Assembly (NCBI RefSeq): GCF_023515955.1
Contig: NZ_CP097322.1
Coordinates: 6,000,501-6,064,500 of the forward strand
Length of the DNA: 64,000 nt
From: Streptomyces sp. RerS4
GTDB taxonomy: Bacteria; Actinomycetota; Actinomycetes; Streptomycetales; Streptomycetaceae
Direction: 5' to 3'
Part shown: one piece after another, positions 1-7,985 of the stretch
How the letters are laid out: the number at the start of each line of letters is the position of its first letter
Position numbering within the stretch: the stretch's first letter is position 1
Made by a program: the position numbers and the translations under genes
Notes under the pieces: model-generated
What the model was told of the DNA's origin: nothing
Database searches by the model: none
What the model saw: the letters and a program-made list of their open reading frames with translations, nothing else

Positions 1-1
1 C

Positions 2-2180
2 TTCCGCCGGGTGGTGGAGGGGCTGACCTTCGAGGCCCCGCGCATTCCGGTCGTGTCGAACCTGACCGGTGCGCTCGTCACCGACGACGAGATGGGCTCG
101 GCGGACTTCTGGGTGCGCCACGTCCGCGAGGCCGTCCGCTTCCTCGACGGCATCCGGGCCCTGGAGGCCGCCGGCGTCACGACGTACCTCGAACTCGGCC
201 CCGACGGGGTGCTCTGCGCCCTCGGGCAGGACTGCCTCACCGAGGACGGGGCGGCGTTCGCGCCCCTCGTTCGCAAGGGCCGTCGGGAGGCAGACACGGC
301 GATGGCCGCTCTGGCCTGGAGCCACGTCCGGGGGATCTCCGTCGACTGGCAGGCGGTCTACGGGACCGGCGCCGTGCGCGTCGACCTGCCGACCTACGCC
401 TTCCAGCGGCGGCGGTACTGGCCGCAGACGGCGCTCGGGCGACGCGGCGCGTCGGGTGCCCGGTCCACGGTGGACGGGTGGCGCTACCAGGTGTCGTGGA
501 AGCCGCTGACGGACGCCGCCTCCGGCGCCGTGCTGTCCGGTGCGTGGCTGGTCGTGGTGCCCGCCGCGAGTGTGGACGACACGGCCGTGGTGGACGCACT
601 GGCCGGGCGCGGTGCCGAGGTGCGCCGCGTGGTCGTCGCGCCGGGTGCCGGTCGGGATGCCCTGGCCGGGCTGCTGCCGGCCGAGGCCGGGTCCGTCGCC
701 GGTGTGGTGTCGCTGCTCGCGCTGGACGAGACCGCCGGGGTCGTCGCGACGGCCGGCCTGGTGCAGGCGCTGGGCGATGCCGGGATGGAGGCGCCGCTGT
801 GGTGCCTGACCCGGGGTGCGGTGAGTGTGGGCCGTTCCGACCGGCTCGTCTCCGCCGTCCAGGCGCAGACGTGGGGCCTGGGTCGGGTGGCCGCGCTGGA
901 GGTTCCCGGGCGTTGGGGTGGTCTGGTGGACCTGCCCGAGGTGTGGGACGAGCGGGCGATGGGCCGGCTGGTCGGCGTACTGGCCGGTGGGCTTTCCGGT
1001 GAGGACCAGGTCGCGGTGCGCTCCTCCGGGGTGTTCGGGCGGCGTCTGATCCGTGCCGCCGCCGGACAGGGCGACCCGTCGTGGGCGCCGTCCGGGACGG
1101 TGCTGGTCACCGGTGGTACGGGCGCCCTCGGTGGACACGTCGCGCGGTGGCTGGCCGGGGCGGGTGCCGAGCGGCTGGTGCTGACCAGCCGCCGGGGCGC
1201 GGACGCGCCCGGTGCCGCCGAGCTGGCGGCCGAGCTGACGGGGATGGGCGTGGACGTGTCGATCGTGGCGTGTGACGCCGCCGACCGGGACGCGCTGCGT
1301 ACGCTCCTCGCGGCGGAGGCCGACACACTGACCGCTGTCGTGCATACCGCCGGTGTCCTGGACGACGGCGTGCTCGACTTCCTGACGCCCGACCGGTTCG
1401 AGAGCGTCCTGCGGGCGAAGGCGGTCTCCGCCCGGCACCTGCACGAGCTGACGGTCGAGCTGGGCATCGAGCTCTCCGCCTTCGTCCTGTTCTCGTCCGT
1501 CACGGGCACCCTGGGCACGGCCGGCCAGGGCAACTACGCCGCCGCCAACGCCTACCTCGACGCCCTCGCCGAGCAGCGGCGGGCCGCCGGGCTCGCCGCG
1601 ACCTCGATCGCCTGGGGTCCGTGGGCCGAGGGCGGCATGGCCACCGACGGCGCGCTGGAAGCCCGGATGCGCAAGGGCGGCGTACCGCCCATGGCGGCCG
1701 AGTCGGCCGTCGACGCCCTGCACCGCGCCCTCGACGCGAACGACACCGTCGTCACCGTCGTGGACGTGGACTGGGCCCGCTTCGCCCCCGGCTTCACCGC
1801 CGTGCGCGCCGGCAACCTCCTCGCCGAGCTGTCCGAGGCCCGGAGCGCCCTTACCCTCGCCCCGCGCGAGGGCGAGGCCGACGAGGCGGGCGGCGGCCAC
1901 GACTCCCTCGCGGGGCGGCTGGCGGGGCTCTCCGCCGTCGAACGCGACCGGATGCTGCTCGACCTGGTCCGCAAGGAGGTCGCCGCGGTCCTCGGCCACA
2001 CCGGCGTCGAGAGCGTCGGCGCGGGGCGGGCGTTCAAGGAACTCGGCTTCGACTCCCTGACCGCCGTCGAGCTGCGCAACCGCCTGGGCGCCGTCACCGG
2101 ACTGCGGCTCCCGGCCACGCTGATCTACGACTACCCGACCTCCGCCGACCTGGCCGATCACCTGCGCGGCGAAATCCTCG
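2..2180 (+). other. Module 1A (partial): AT C-terminus, KR, ACP
   Basis: The AT fragment ends near 424 with the LPTYAFQRRRYW linker, and the KR structural half starts directly after it, so there is no DH. The KR has the TGGTGALG cofactor loop (about 1105-1130), an LDD motif (about 1352-1366, B-type stereochemistry), the catalytic Ser in FSS and the Tyr in GQGNY. A beta-hydroxyl is predicted. The ACP Ser codon is 2054-2056. The AT substrate motifs lie outside the window, but the remaining C-terminus closely resembles the malonyl AT of module 1B. Confidence 0.93.
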
Positions 2181-5100
2181 GAACCAAGGCGGCGGTGGCC
2201 CTCGCGGCCCCGACGGACCGGCCGGCAGCCGAGGACGATCCGATCGCGATCGTCGCGATGAGCTGCCGCTTCCCCGGCGGGGTGCGTACCCCGGAGGACC
2301 TCTGGCGGCTGCTGGCGGCCGGTGGTGACGCGATCGGGGAGTTCCCGGCGGACCGCGGCTGGGACGCCGAGGAACTGTTCGGGCCGCGCTCCGAGCAGGA
2401 CGCCGCGTACGCCCGCGAAGGCGGATTCCTCTACGACGTGGCGCAGTTCGACCCCGGCTTCTTCGGGATCTCGCCGCGCGAGGCCCTGGCCATGGACCCG
2501 CAGCAGCGCCTGCTCCTGGAAACCTCCTGGGAGGCGTTCGAGCGGGCCGGGATCGACCCGTCGTCGCTGCGCGGCAGCCAGGCCGGTGTGTTCGTCGGGA
2601 CCAACGGACAGGACTACCTCTCGCTCGTGCTGAACTCCGCCGACGGCGGCGACGGCTTCATGAGCACCGGCAACTCCGCGAGCGTCGTCTCCGGCCGGCT
2701 CTCGTACGTCTTCGGCCTCGAAGGCCCGGCCGTCACCGTCGACACGGCGTGCTCGGCGTCGCTCGTGGCCCTGCACCTCGCGGTGCAGGCGCTCCGCAGC
2801 GGCGAGTGCTCGATCGCGCTGGCCGGTGGTGTCACCGTCATGTCGACGCCGGGCGCGTTCGTCGAGTTCGCCCGGCAGGGCGGGCTCGCGGCGGACGGCC
2901 GGATCAAGGCCTTCGCGGCGGGTGCGGACGGCACCGGCTGGGGTGAAGGCGTCGGCATGCTGCTGGTGGAGCGGTTGTCGGATGCTCGGCGTAACGGGCA
3001 TCCGGTGTTGGCGGTGGTGCGTGGTTCTGCTGTCAATCAGGACGGTGCGAGCAATGGTTTGACGGCGCCGAACGGGCCGTCGCAGCAGCGGGTGATCCGT
3101 GCGGCGCTGGCCGGTGCGGGGCTGTCGGCCGCCGAGGTCGACGCGGTGGAGGCGCACGGTACGGGTACCCGGCTCGGGGATCCGATCGAGGCGCAGGCGC
3201 TGCTGGCCACGTATGGCCGGGAGCGTCCGGAGGGGCAGCCGCTGCTTCTGGGCTCGGTGAAGTCGAACATCGGGCACACGCAGGCGGCCGCCGGTGTGGC
3301 GGGTGTGATCAAGATGGTCATGGCGATGCGTCACGGGGTGCTGCCGCAGACCCTGCACGTGGACGAGCCGACCCCGCACGTCGACTGGACGGCGGGCGAC
3401 ATCGAGATCCTGACCGAGCAGCGGGCGTGGCCGGAGACCGGCCGTCCGCGCCGGGCCGGCGTCTCCTCGTTCGGTGTGAGCGGCACCAACGCGCACACCA
3501 TCCTGGAGCAGGCACCGGAGGCCCCCGAGGCCCCCGAGATCGCGGGCGCCGCCGGGAACCCCGAGGGCACCTGGCCGTGGATCCTGTCGGGCCGGACGCA
3601 AGCCGCCCTGCGGGACCAGGCCGCCCGCCTCCTCGCCCACCTGGACGACCAGCGGCCGGTGGACATCGGGCACTCGCTCGCGACCGGCCGGGCCCTGCTC
3701 GACCACCGCGCCGTGATCGTCGGGGGAGCGGGGGAGGAGTACCGCGAGGCGCTGACCGCGCTGGCGGCGGGCGACTCCGTCGCCGCGCTGACACAGGGCG
3801 TGGCGAGCACCGAACAGCAGGTGGCGTTCCTGTTCACCGGACAGGGCAGCCAGCGGCTGGGAATGGGGCGCGAACTGTACGACGTCTTCCCGGCGTTCGC
3901 GCACGCGCTGGACGCGATCTGTGTCCACCTGGACGGGCTGCTTGAACTGCCGCTGAGGGACGTGCTGTTCGGTGCGGATGGGGATCTGTTGGACCGGACG
4001 GAGTACACGCAGCCGGCGTTGTTCGCGGTGGAGGTGGCGCTGTTCCGGCTCGTCGAGAGCTGGGGGCTGCGGCCGGACTTCGTGTCCGGGCATTCGATCG
4101 GTGAGATCGCGGCCGCTCATGTGGCGGGTGTGTTCTCGCTGGAGGACGCGTGCGCTCTGGTGGTGGCGCGTGGGCGGTTGATGCAGGCGCTGCCGGGCGG
4201 TGGGGTGATGATCGCGGTGCAGGCGTCGGAGGAGGAGATCCTGCCGCTGCTGACGGATCGGGTGAGCATCGCGGCGATCAACGGTCCTCGGTCGGTCGTG
4301 GTGGCGGGTGACGAGGACGCGGCGGTCAAGATCGCCGAGTCGTTCCCCGACCGCAAGAGCAAGCGGCTCGTCGTGAGTCATGCGTTCCACTCGCCGCACA
4401 TGGACGGGATGCTGGCCGATTTCCGCAAGGTGGCGGAGGAGATCGCCTATGCCACCCCGCGCATTCCGGTCGTCTCCAACCTGACCGGTGCCCTGGTGAC
4501 CGACGAGATGGGTTCGGCGGAGTTCTGGGTGCGGCACGTCCGCGAGTCGGTCCGCTTCCTCGACGGTGTCCGCGCGCTGGAGGCCGCCGGTGTGACGACG
4601 TACGTCGAACTCGGTCCCGACGGAATCCTGTCCGCCCTGGCCCAGGACTGCCTGACCGACGGGCCGGTCGTCTTCGCGCCGGTGCTCCGCAAGGGTCGCG
4701 CCGAGGCCGAGGCCCTGGTCACCGCCCTTGCCCAGGCTCACGTCCACGGCGTGGGCGTCGACTGGACGGCCTTCTACGCCGCCACCGGCGCCCGACGCGT
4801 CGACCTGCCGACCTACGCCTTCCAGCGCGAGCGCTACTGGGTCGACTCGTTCGCCACGTCGGAGGACGCCCTCTCGCTCGGGATCGAGTCGGCCGGGCAC
4901 CCCCTGCTCGGCGCGGCGGTCGAACTGCCGGACACGGGCGGGTTCCTGTTCACCGCCCGGCTGTCCCGGCGTACGCACCCCTGGCTGGCGGATCACGTCG
5001 TCGCCGACTCCGTGGTCGTGCCCGGTGCGGCCTTCGTCGAGCTCGCGCTGCGCGCCGGCGAGGAGGTCGGCTGCGGCCACCTGGCGGAGTTGATCAACGA

Positions 5101-7822
5101 GGCGCCGCTCGTGCTCCCGGAGGACGGGGCCGTACAGCTCCGGCTCACCGTGGGCGGGGCGGACGAGACCGGACGCCGTCCCGTGCAGGTGTACGGCCGT
5201 CCCGAGGAGGGCGACGGCGACGGGGCGAACGGCGGGACCTGGTCTCGTCACGCCACCGGGTTCCTCACCGAGGCCGCAGCCGGTGACACCGGAGGCACGG
5301 GCGAAACCGGCGAAACCGGCGAAACCTTTGACACCGGCGACACCGGGACCTGGCCGCCCGCCGACGCCGAGGAGGTGTCGGTCGAGGCGGTGTACGACCG
5401 CCTGACGGCCGCCGGGCTCCACCACGGGTCGGCGCTCAGGACCCTCACCCGGGCCTGGGTGCGCGGCGACGAGGTCTTCGCGCAGGCCCGGCTCTCCGAC
5501 GAACTGCACGCTTCGGCAGGCGGGTTCGCCCTGCACCCGGCGCTCCTCGACGCGGCGGCCCAGGCGCTGGCCGCGACCGCCGCCGACGCCACCGCCCGCG
5601 AGCCCTTCACCTGGCGCGGGGTGCGGCTGCACGCGACCGGAGCGGACACGCTGCGGCTGCGCGTCACCCCCGACGGAGCGGACGCCGTGTCCGTCGAACT
5701 GGCTGACGACCAGGGCGCGCCCGTCGCGTCGGTCGAGGCGCTGGTGACCCGGGAGCTCGACGTCGAGCGGTTCACGGCGGTCGCCCCGGACGGGGTGCAC
5801 GACTCGCTGTTCCGCCTCGACTGGGTGCGGACGCCGGCGCCGGCCGGGGCGGGCGCCGCGACCCTCGTGGTCGTCGGTGACCCTGCCGGCGGCTCGCTCC
5901 TCGCCGCCGCCCTGGGCGGCGCGGGGGTCCCCGTGGCGACGTACGACGACCTCGCCGCGCTGGACGAGGCCGTCACCACCGGACGGCAGGCGATGCCGGA
6001 CACCGTCGTCGCGCCGTTCATGGCCACCGAGGGCGTCACCGCCCTCGACGCGGTGGCGCGGGAGGCGCGCGAGGCGACGCACCGGGCGCTCGCTGCCGTG
6101 CAGGGCTGGCTGGACAACGGCCGCTTCGCCGGCGCCCGCCTCGCCGTCGTCACCCGGGGCGCGGTGGCCGCCCACACCGACACCGAGGCGGGCGATCTCA
6201 CCCACGCCCCGGTGTGGGGGCTGGTGCGGGCCGCCCGGACGGAGCACCCCGACCGGTTCGTGCTCGTCGACCTCGACGGGACGGACGCCTCCGGCCGGGT
6301 CCTCGCGGGCGCCCTCGCCTCCGAGGAACCCGAACTGGCCTTGCGTGGCGGGGCGTTGTACGCACCCCGCCTGGCGCGGGTAGCCGAGGCCCGGACCGCG
6401 GCGGACGGCGACGACACGACGAGCCGTATCGACACGAGCGGTACGGTCCTGGTCACCGGCGCCGGCGGCGGACTCGCCGGGCTCCTCACCCGCCACCTGG
6501 TCACCGAACACGGCGTACGACACCTGCTGCTCACCGGCCGCAGGGGCGGCGCGACCGAAGCGGCCACCGAACTCACCGCGCAACTCGTCGCGTTGGGCGC
6601 GGAGGTCACCTGGGCGGCGTGCGACGTGGCCGACCGGGACGCGCTGGCCGCGCTCCTGGCCTCCGTACCGGCGGAGCGGCCGCTGACGGCGGTCGTCCAC
6701 ACGGCGGCCGTCCTGGCCGACGGCGTCGTGGACCTGCTCACCCCCGAGCGGGTCGACCGGGTCCTGCGACCCAAGGTCGAAGGGGCGCTGCACCTGCACG
6801 AGTTGACCCGTCACCTCGACCTGTCCGCGTTCGTCCTCTTCTCCGCCGCCGCCGGCACCCTCGGCGGCGCCGGCCAGGCCAACTACGGCGCGGCGAACGT
6901 CTTCCTCGACGCCCTCGCCCGCCACCGCCGGGCCCGGGGCCTCAGCGCCCTGTCCCTGGTGTGGGGCATGTGGGCGGAGGAACGCGGCATGGCCGGCCGA
7001 CTCACCGAGGCGGAGCGGGAACGCGCCGCTCGCGGCGGCGTCGCGCCGCTGTCGGCGACGGAGGGCCTCGCGCTCTTCGACGCGGCCCTCGCGGCGGCGG
7101 ACGACGAGCCGGTCCTGCTGCCGGTGGCGGTCGACCTGCCCACCCTGCGGGCGCGGGCGGCGGACGGTGGCATCCTGCCGATGTTCCGCGGCCTGGTCCG
7201 GACCCCCGTCCGGCAGCAGCGCCGGGCGGCCGCGTCGGGCGGTGCCCACCCGGCCGAGCCCCACGGGGCGGGGGAGCAGACCCCGGCGCAGCGCCTGGCC
7301 GGGCTGACGCCCGCCGAGCGGGAGCGGACCGTACTGGAGCTGGTGCGCGGCCAGGTGGCCGCCGTACTCGGGTACAAGTCGGCCGAACACATCGGTGAGG
7401 AGCAGGCGTTCAAGGAGCTGGGCTTCGACTCGCTGACGGCGGTCGAGCTGCGCAACCGGCTCGGCGCGGCCGCCGGACTGCGGCTGCCCGCCACCTTGAT
7501 CTACGACTACCCGAACCCGGCCGCGCTCGCCCGGCACCTGCGCGACGAGCTGGCCCCCGAGGGCACCACCGGACGCAAGCTGTCCGTCCTGGAGGAACTC
7601 GACCGTCTGGAAAGCACCTTCTCCTCGCTGGACCCGGCGGACCTGGCCGCCGCGGCCGGCGACGACGCGGCCCACGCACGCGTCGCGGTGCGCCTCCAGA
7701 CCCTCCTGGCCCAGTGGAACGACGCCCGCCGGTCGGACGACGAGACGGGGCCCGGGGAGATCGAGGACGCCAGCGACGACGAGCTGTTCGCCCTCATCGA
7801 CAAGAAGTTCGGCCAGGGCTGA
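2..7822 (+). CDS. PKS-1: type I modular polyketide synthase, 5'-truncated (AT-KR-ACP / KS-AT-DH-KR-ACP)
   Basis: The open frame enters from the left edge inside an acyltransferase; 2606 residues are visible and the start codon lies upstream. Domains by visible residue: end of AT 1-141, KR 158-540, ACP 650-725, KS 744-1172, AT 1274-1615, DH 1630-1934, KR 1937-2400, ACP 2440-2517, C-terminal docking tail 2520-2606. Both ACPs keep the LGFDSLTAVE phosphopantetheine site and the KS keeps its Cys (DTACSAS) and HGTGT. The complete AT has GHSIGE and HAFH, so malonyl-CoA is expected. The first KR looks active. The second DH-KR pair carries several substitutions at key motifs and may be wholly or partly silent. 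The tail ends in an ELFALIDKKFG helix of the class 1 docking type, expected to hand the chain to PKS-2. A strong hairpin follows the stop. Confidence 0.97.
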   Translation, partial: FRRVVEGLTFEAPRIPVVSNLTGALVTDDEMGSADFWVRHVREAVRFLDGIRALEAAGVTTYLELGPDGVLCALGQDCLTEDGAAFAPLVRKGRREADTAMAALAWSHVRGISVDWQAVYGTGAVRVDLPTYAFQRRRYWPQTALGRRGASGARSTVDGWRYQVSWKPLTDAASGAVLSGAWLVVVPAASVDDTAVVDALAGRGAEVRRVVVAPGAGRDALAGLLPAEAGSVAGVVSLLALDETAGVVATAGLVQALGDAGMEAPLWCLTRGAVSVGRSDRLVSAVQAQTWGLGRVAALEVPGRWGGLVDLPEVWDERAMGRLVGVLAGGLSGEDQVAVRSSGVFGRRLIRAAAGQGDPSWAPSGTVLVTGGTGALGGHVARWLAGAGAERLVLTSRRGADAPGAAELAAELTGMGVDVSIVACDAADRDALRTLLAAEADTLTAVVHTAGVLDDGVLDFLTPDRFESVLRAKAVSARHLHELTVELGIELSAFVLFSSVTGTLGTAGQGNYAAANAYLDALAEQRRAAGLAATSIAWGPWAEGGMATDGALEARMRKGGVPPMAAESAVDALHRALDANDTVVTVVDVDWARFAPGFTAVRAGNLLAELSEARSALTLAPREGEADEAGGGHDSLAGRLAGLSAVERDRMLLDLVRKEVAAVLGHTGVESVGAGRAFKELGFDSLTAVELRNRLGAVTGLRLPATLIYDYPTSADLADHLRGEILGTKAAVALAAPTDRPAAEDDPIAIVAMSCRFPGGVRTPEDLWRLLAAGGDAIGEFPADRGWDAEELFGPRSEQDAAYAREGGFLYDVAQFDPGFFGISPREALAMDPQQRLLLETSWEAFERAGIDPSSLRGSQAGVFVGTNGQDYLSLVLNSADGGDGFMSTGNSASVVSGRLSYVFGLEGPAVTVDTACSASLVALHLAVQALRSGECSIALAGGVTVMSTPGAFVEFARQGGLAADGRIKAFAAGADGTGWGEGVGMLLVERLSDARRNGHPVLAVVRGSAVNQDGASNGLTAPNGPSQQRVIRAALAGAGLSAAEVDAVEAHGTGTRLGDPIEAQALLATYGRERPEGQPLLLGSVKSNIGHTQAAAGVAGVIKMVMAMRHGVLPQTLHVDEPTPHVDWTAGDIEILTEQRAWPETGRPRRAGVSSFGVSGTNAHTILEQAPEAPEAPEIAGAAGNPEGTWPWILSGRTQAALRDQAARLLAHLDDQRPVDIGHSLATGRALLDHRAVIVGGAGEEYREALTALAAGDSVAALTQGVASTEQQVAFLFTGQGSQRLGMGRELYDVFPAFAHALDAICVHLDGLLELPLRDVLFGADGDLLDRTEYTQPALFAVEVALFRLVESWGLRPDFVSGHSIGEIAAAHVAGVFSLEDACALVVARGRLMQALPGGGVMIAVQASEEEILPLLTDRVSIAAINGPRSVVVAGDEDAAVKIAESFPDRKSKRLVVSHAFHSPHMDGMLADFRKVAEEIAYATPRIPVVSNLTGALVTDEMGSAEFWVRHVRESVRFLDGVRALEAAGVTTYVELGPDGILSALAQDCLTDGPVVFAPVLRKGRAEAEALVTALAQAHVHGVGVDWTAFYAATGARRVDLPTYAFQRERYWVDSFATSEDALSLGIESAGHPLLGAAVELPDTGGFLFTARLSRRTHPWLADHVVADSVVVPGAAFVELALRAGEEVGCGHLAELINEAPLVLPEDGAVQLRLTVGGADETGRRPVQVYGRPEEGDGDGANGGTWSRHATGFLTEAAAGDTGGTGETGETGETFDTGDTGTWPPADAEEVSVEAVYDRLTAAGLHHGSALRTLTRAWVRGDEVFAQARLSDELHASAGGFALHPALLDAAAQALAATAADATAREPFTWRGVRLHATGADTLRLRVTPDGADAVSVELADDQGAPVASVEALVTRELDVERFTAVAPDGVHDSLFRLDWVRTPAPAGAGAATLVVVGDPAGGSLLAAALGGAGVPVATYDDLAALDEAVTTGRQAMPDTVVAPFMATEGVTALDAVAREAREATHRALAAVQGWLDNGRFAGARLAVVTRGAVAAHTDTEAGDLTHAPVWGLVRAARTEHPDRFVLVDLDGTDASGRVLAGALASEEPELALRGGALYAPRLARVAEARTAADGDDTTSRIDTSGTVLVTGAGGGLAGLLTRHLVTEHGVRHLLLTGRRGGATEAATELTAQLVALGAEVTWAACDVADRDALAALLASVPAERPLTAVVHTAAVLADGVVDLLTPERVDRVLRPKVEGALHLHELTRHLDLSAFVLFSAAAGTLGGAGQANYGAANVFLDALARHRRARGLSALSLVWGMWAEERGMAGRLTEAERERAARGGVAPLSATEGLALFDAALAAADDEPVLLPVAVDLPTLRARAADGGILPMFRGLVRTPVRQQRRAAASGGAHPAEPHGAGEQTPAQRLAGLTPAERERTVLELVRGQVAAVLGYKSAEHIGEEQAFKELGFDSLTAVELRNRLGAAAGLRLPATLIYDYPNPAALARHLRDELAPEGTTGRKLSVLEELDRLESTFSSLDPADLAAAAGDDAAHARVAVRLQTLLAQWNDARRSDDETGPGEIEDASDDELFALIDKKFGQG
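2231..7550 (+). other. Module 1B: KS, malonyl AT, DH, KR, ACP with a degenerate reductive loop
   Basis: KS about 2231-3515 (Cys codon 2750-2752), AT about 3820-4845, DH about 4890-5800, KR about 5810-7200, ACP about 7320-7550 (Ser codon 7430-7432). In the DH, the HxxxGxxxxP motif reads HVVADSVVVP, and the usual YGPxF strand reads HHGSAL, though the catalytic Asp helix (LLDAAAQ) remains. In the KR, the cofactor loop reads TGAGGGLAG, LDD reads LAD, and the residue 13 before the catalytic Tyr is Ala instead of Ser (codon 6845-6847; Tyr 6884-6886). Loss of dehydration, reduction or both is likely. All other DH-KR pairs in the window look healthier. Confidence 0.88.
5282..5344 (+). repeat. Seven 9-bp tandem units coding a Gly-x-Thr run inside DH 1B
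   Basis: The units are GGTGACACC, GGAGGCACG, three perfect copies of GGCGAAACC (5300-5326), TTTGACACC and GGCGACACC. They are in frame and encode GDT, GGT, GET three times, FDT and GDT. They sit in the loop before the WPP motif of the DH, where the sister DH domains carry a shorter non-repetitive linker. Confidence 0.9.
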
Positions 7823-7837
7823 ACCCCAACCACCCCC

Positions 7838-7876
7838 AGGTCGTACCGCCGGAACCCCTGTTCCGGCGGTACGGCC
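7838..7876 (+). terminator. Perfect 14-bp hairpin after PKS-1
   Basis: The left arm CGTACCGCCGGAAC (7842-7855) pairs exactly with 7860-7873 across a CCCT loop. The stem can extend by a T-G wobble and two G-C pairs. It starts 16-20 bases after the PKS-1 stop. No T-run follows, which is common for Streptomyces intrinsic terminators, but an RNA-stability role is equally possible. Confidence 0.72.
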
Positions 7877-7910
7877 CGGGGCTTCGTCGAATTCCTCAAA
7901 TATTCTCGGG

Positions 7911-7940
7911 TTCCCCTGAACTCCCTTGAATTCCCTTGAG
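7911..7940 (+). repeat. Three tandem 10-bp repeats in the PKS-2 leader
   Basis: TTCCCCTGAA, CTCCCTTGAA and TTCCCTTGAG lie head to tail just after an AT-richer patch (about 7887-7906) and 46 bases before the PKS-2 start. The 10-bp period puts each copy on the same face of the helix. This could be an operator or simply replication slippage. Confidence 0.6.
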
Positions 7941-7972
7941 CCCGTCCCCACCACGGTCTCGATCACGCGAAT

Positions 7973-7980
7973 AGGTGAAG
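7973..7980 (+). promoter_or_regulatory. Ribosome binding site for PKS-2
   Basis: AGGTGAAG lies 5 bases before GTG 7986. It decides the start in favour of this GTG over the in-frame TTG at 7926, which lies inside the 10-bp repeats and has no such site. Confidence 0.65.
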
Positions 7981-7985
7981 CGCCA

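Noticed and set aside
7926..7985. Upstream TTG start for PKS-2 adding 20 residues
   Set aside because: The added residues are not docking-like, the TTG sits inside the 10-bp repeats, and a good ribosome site stands before GTG 7986, where the docking helix begins.
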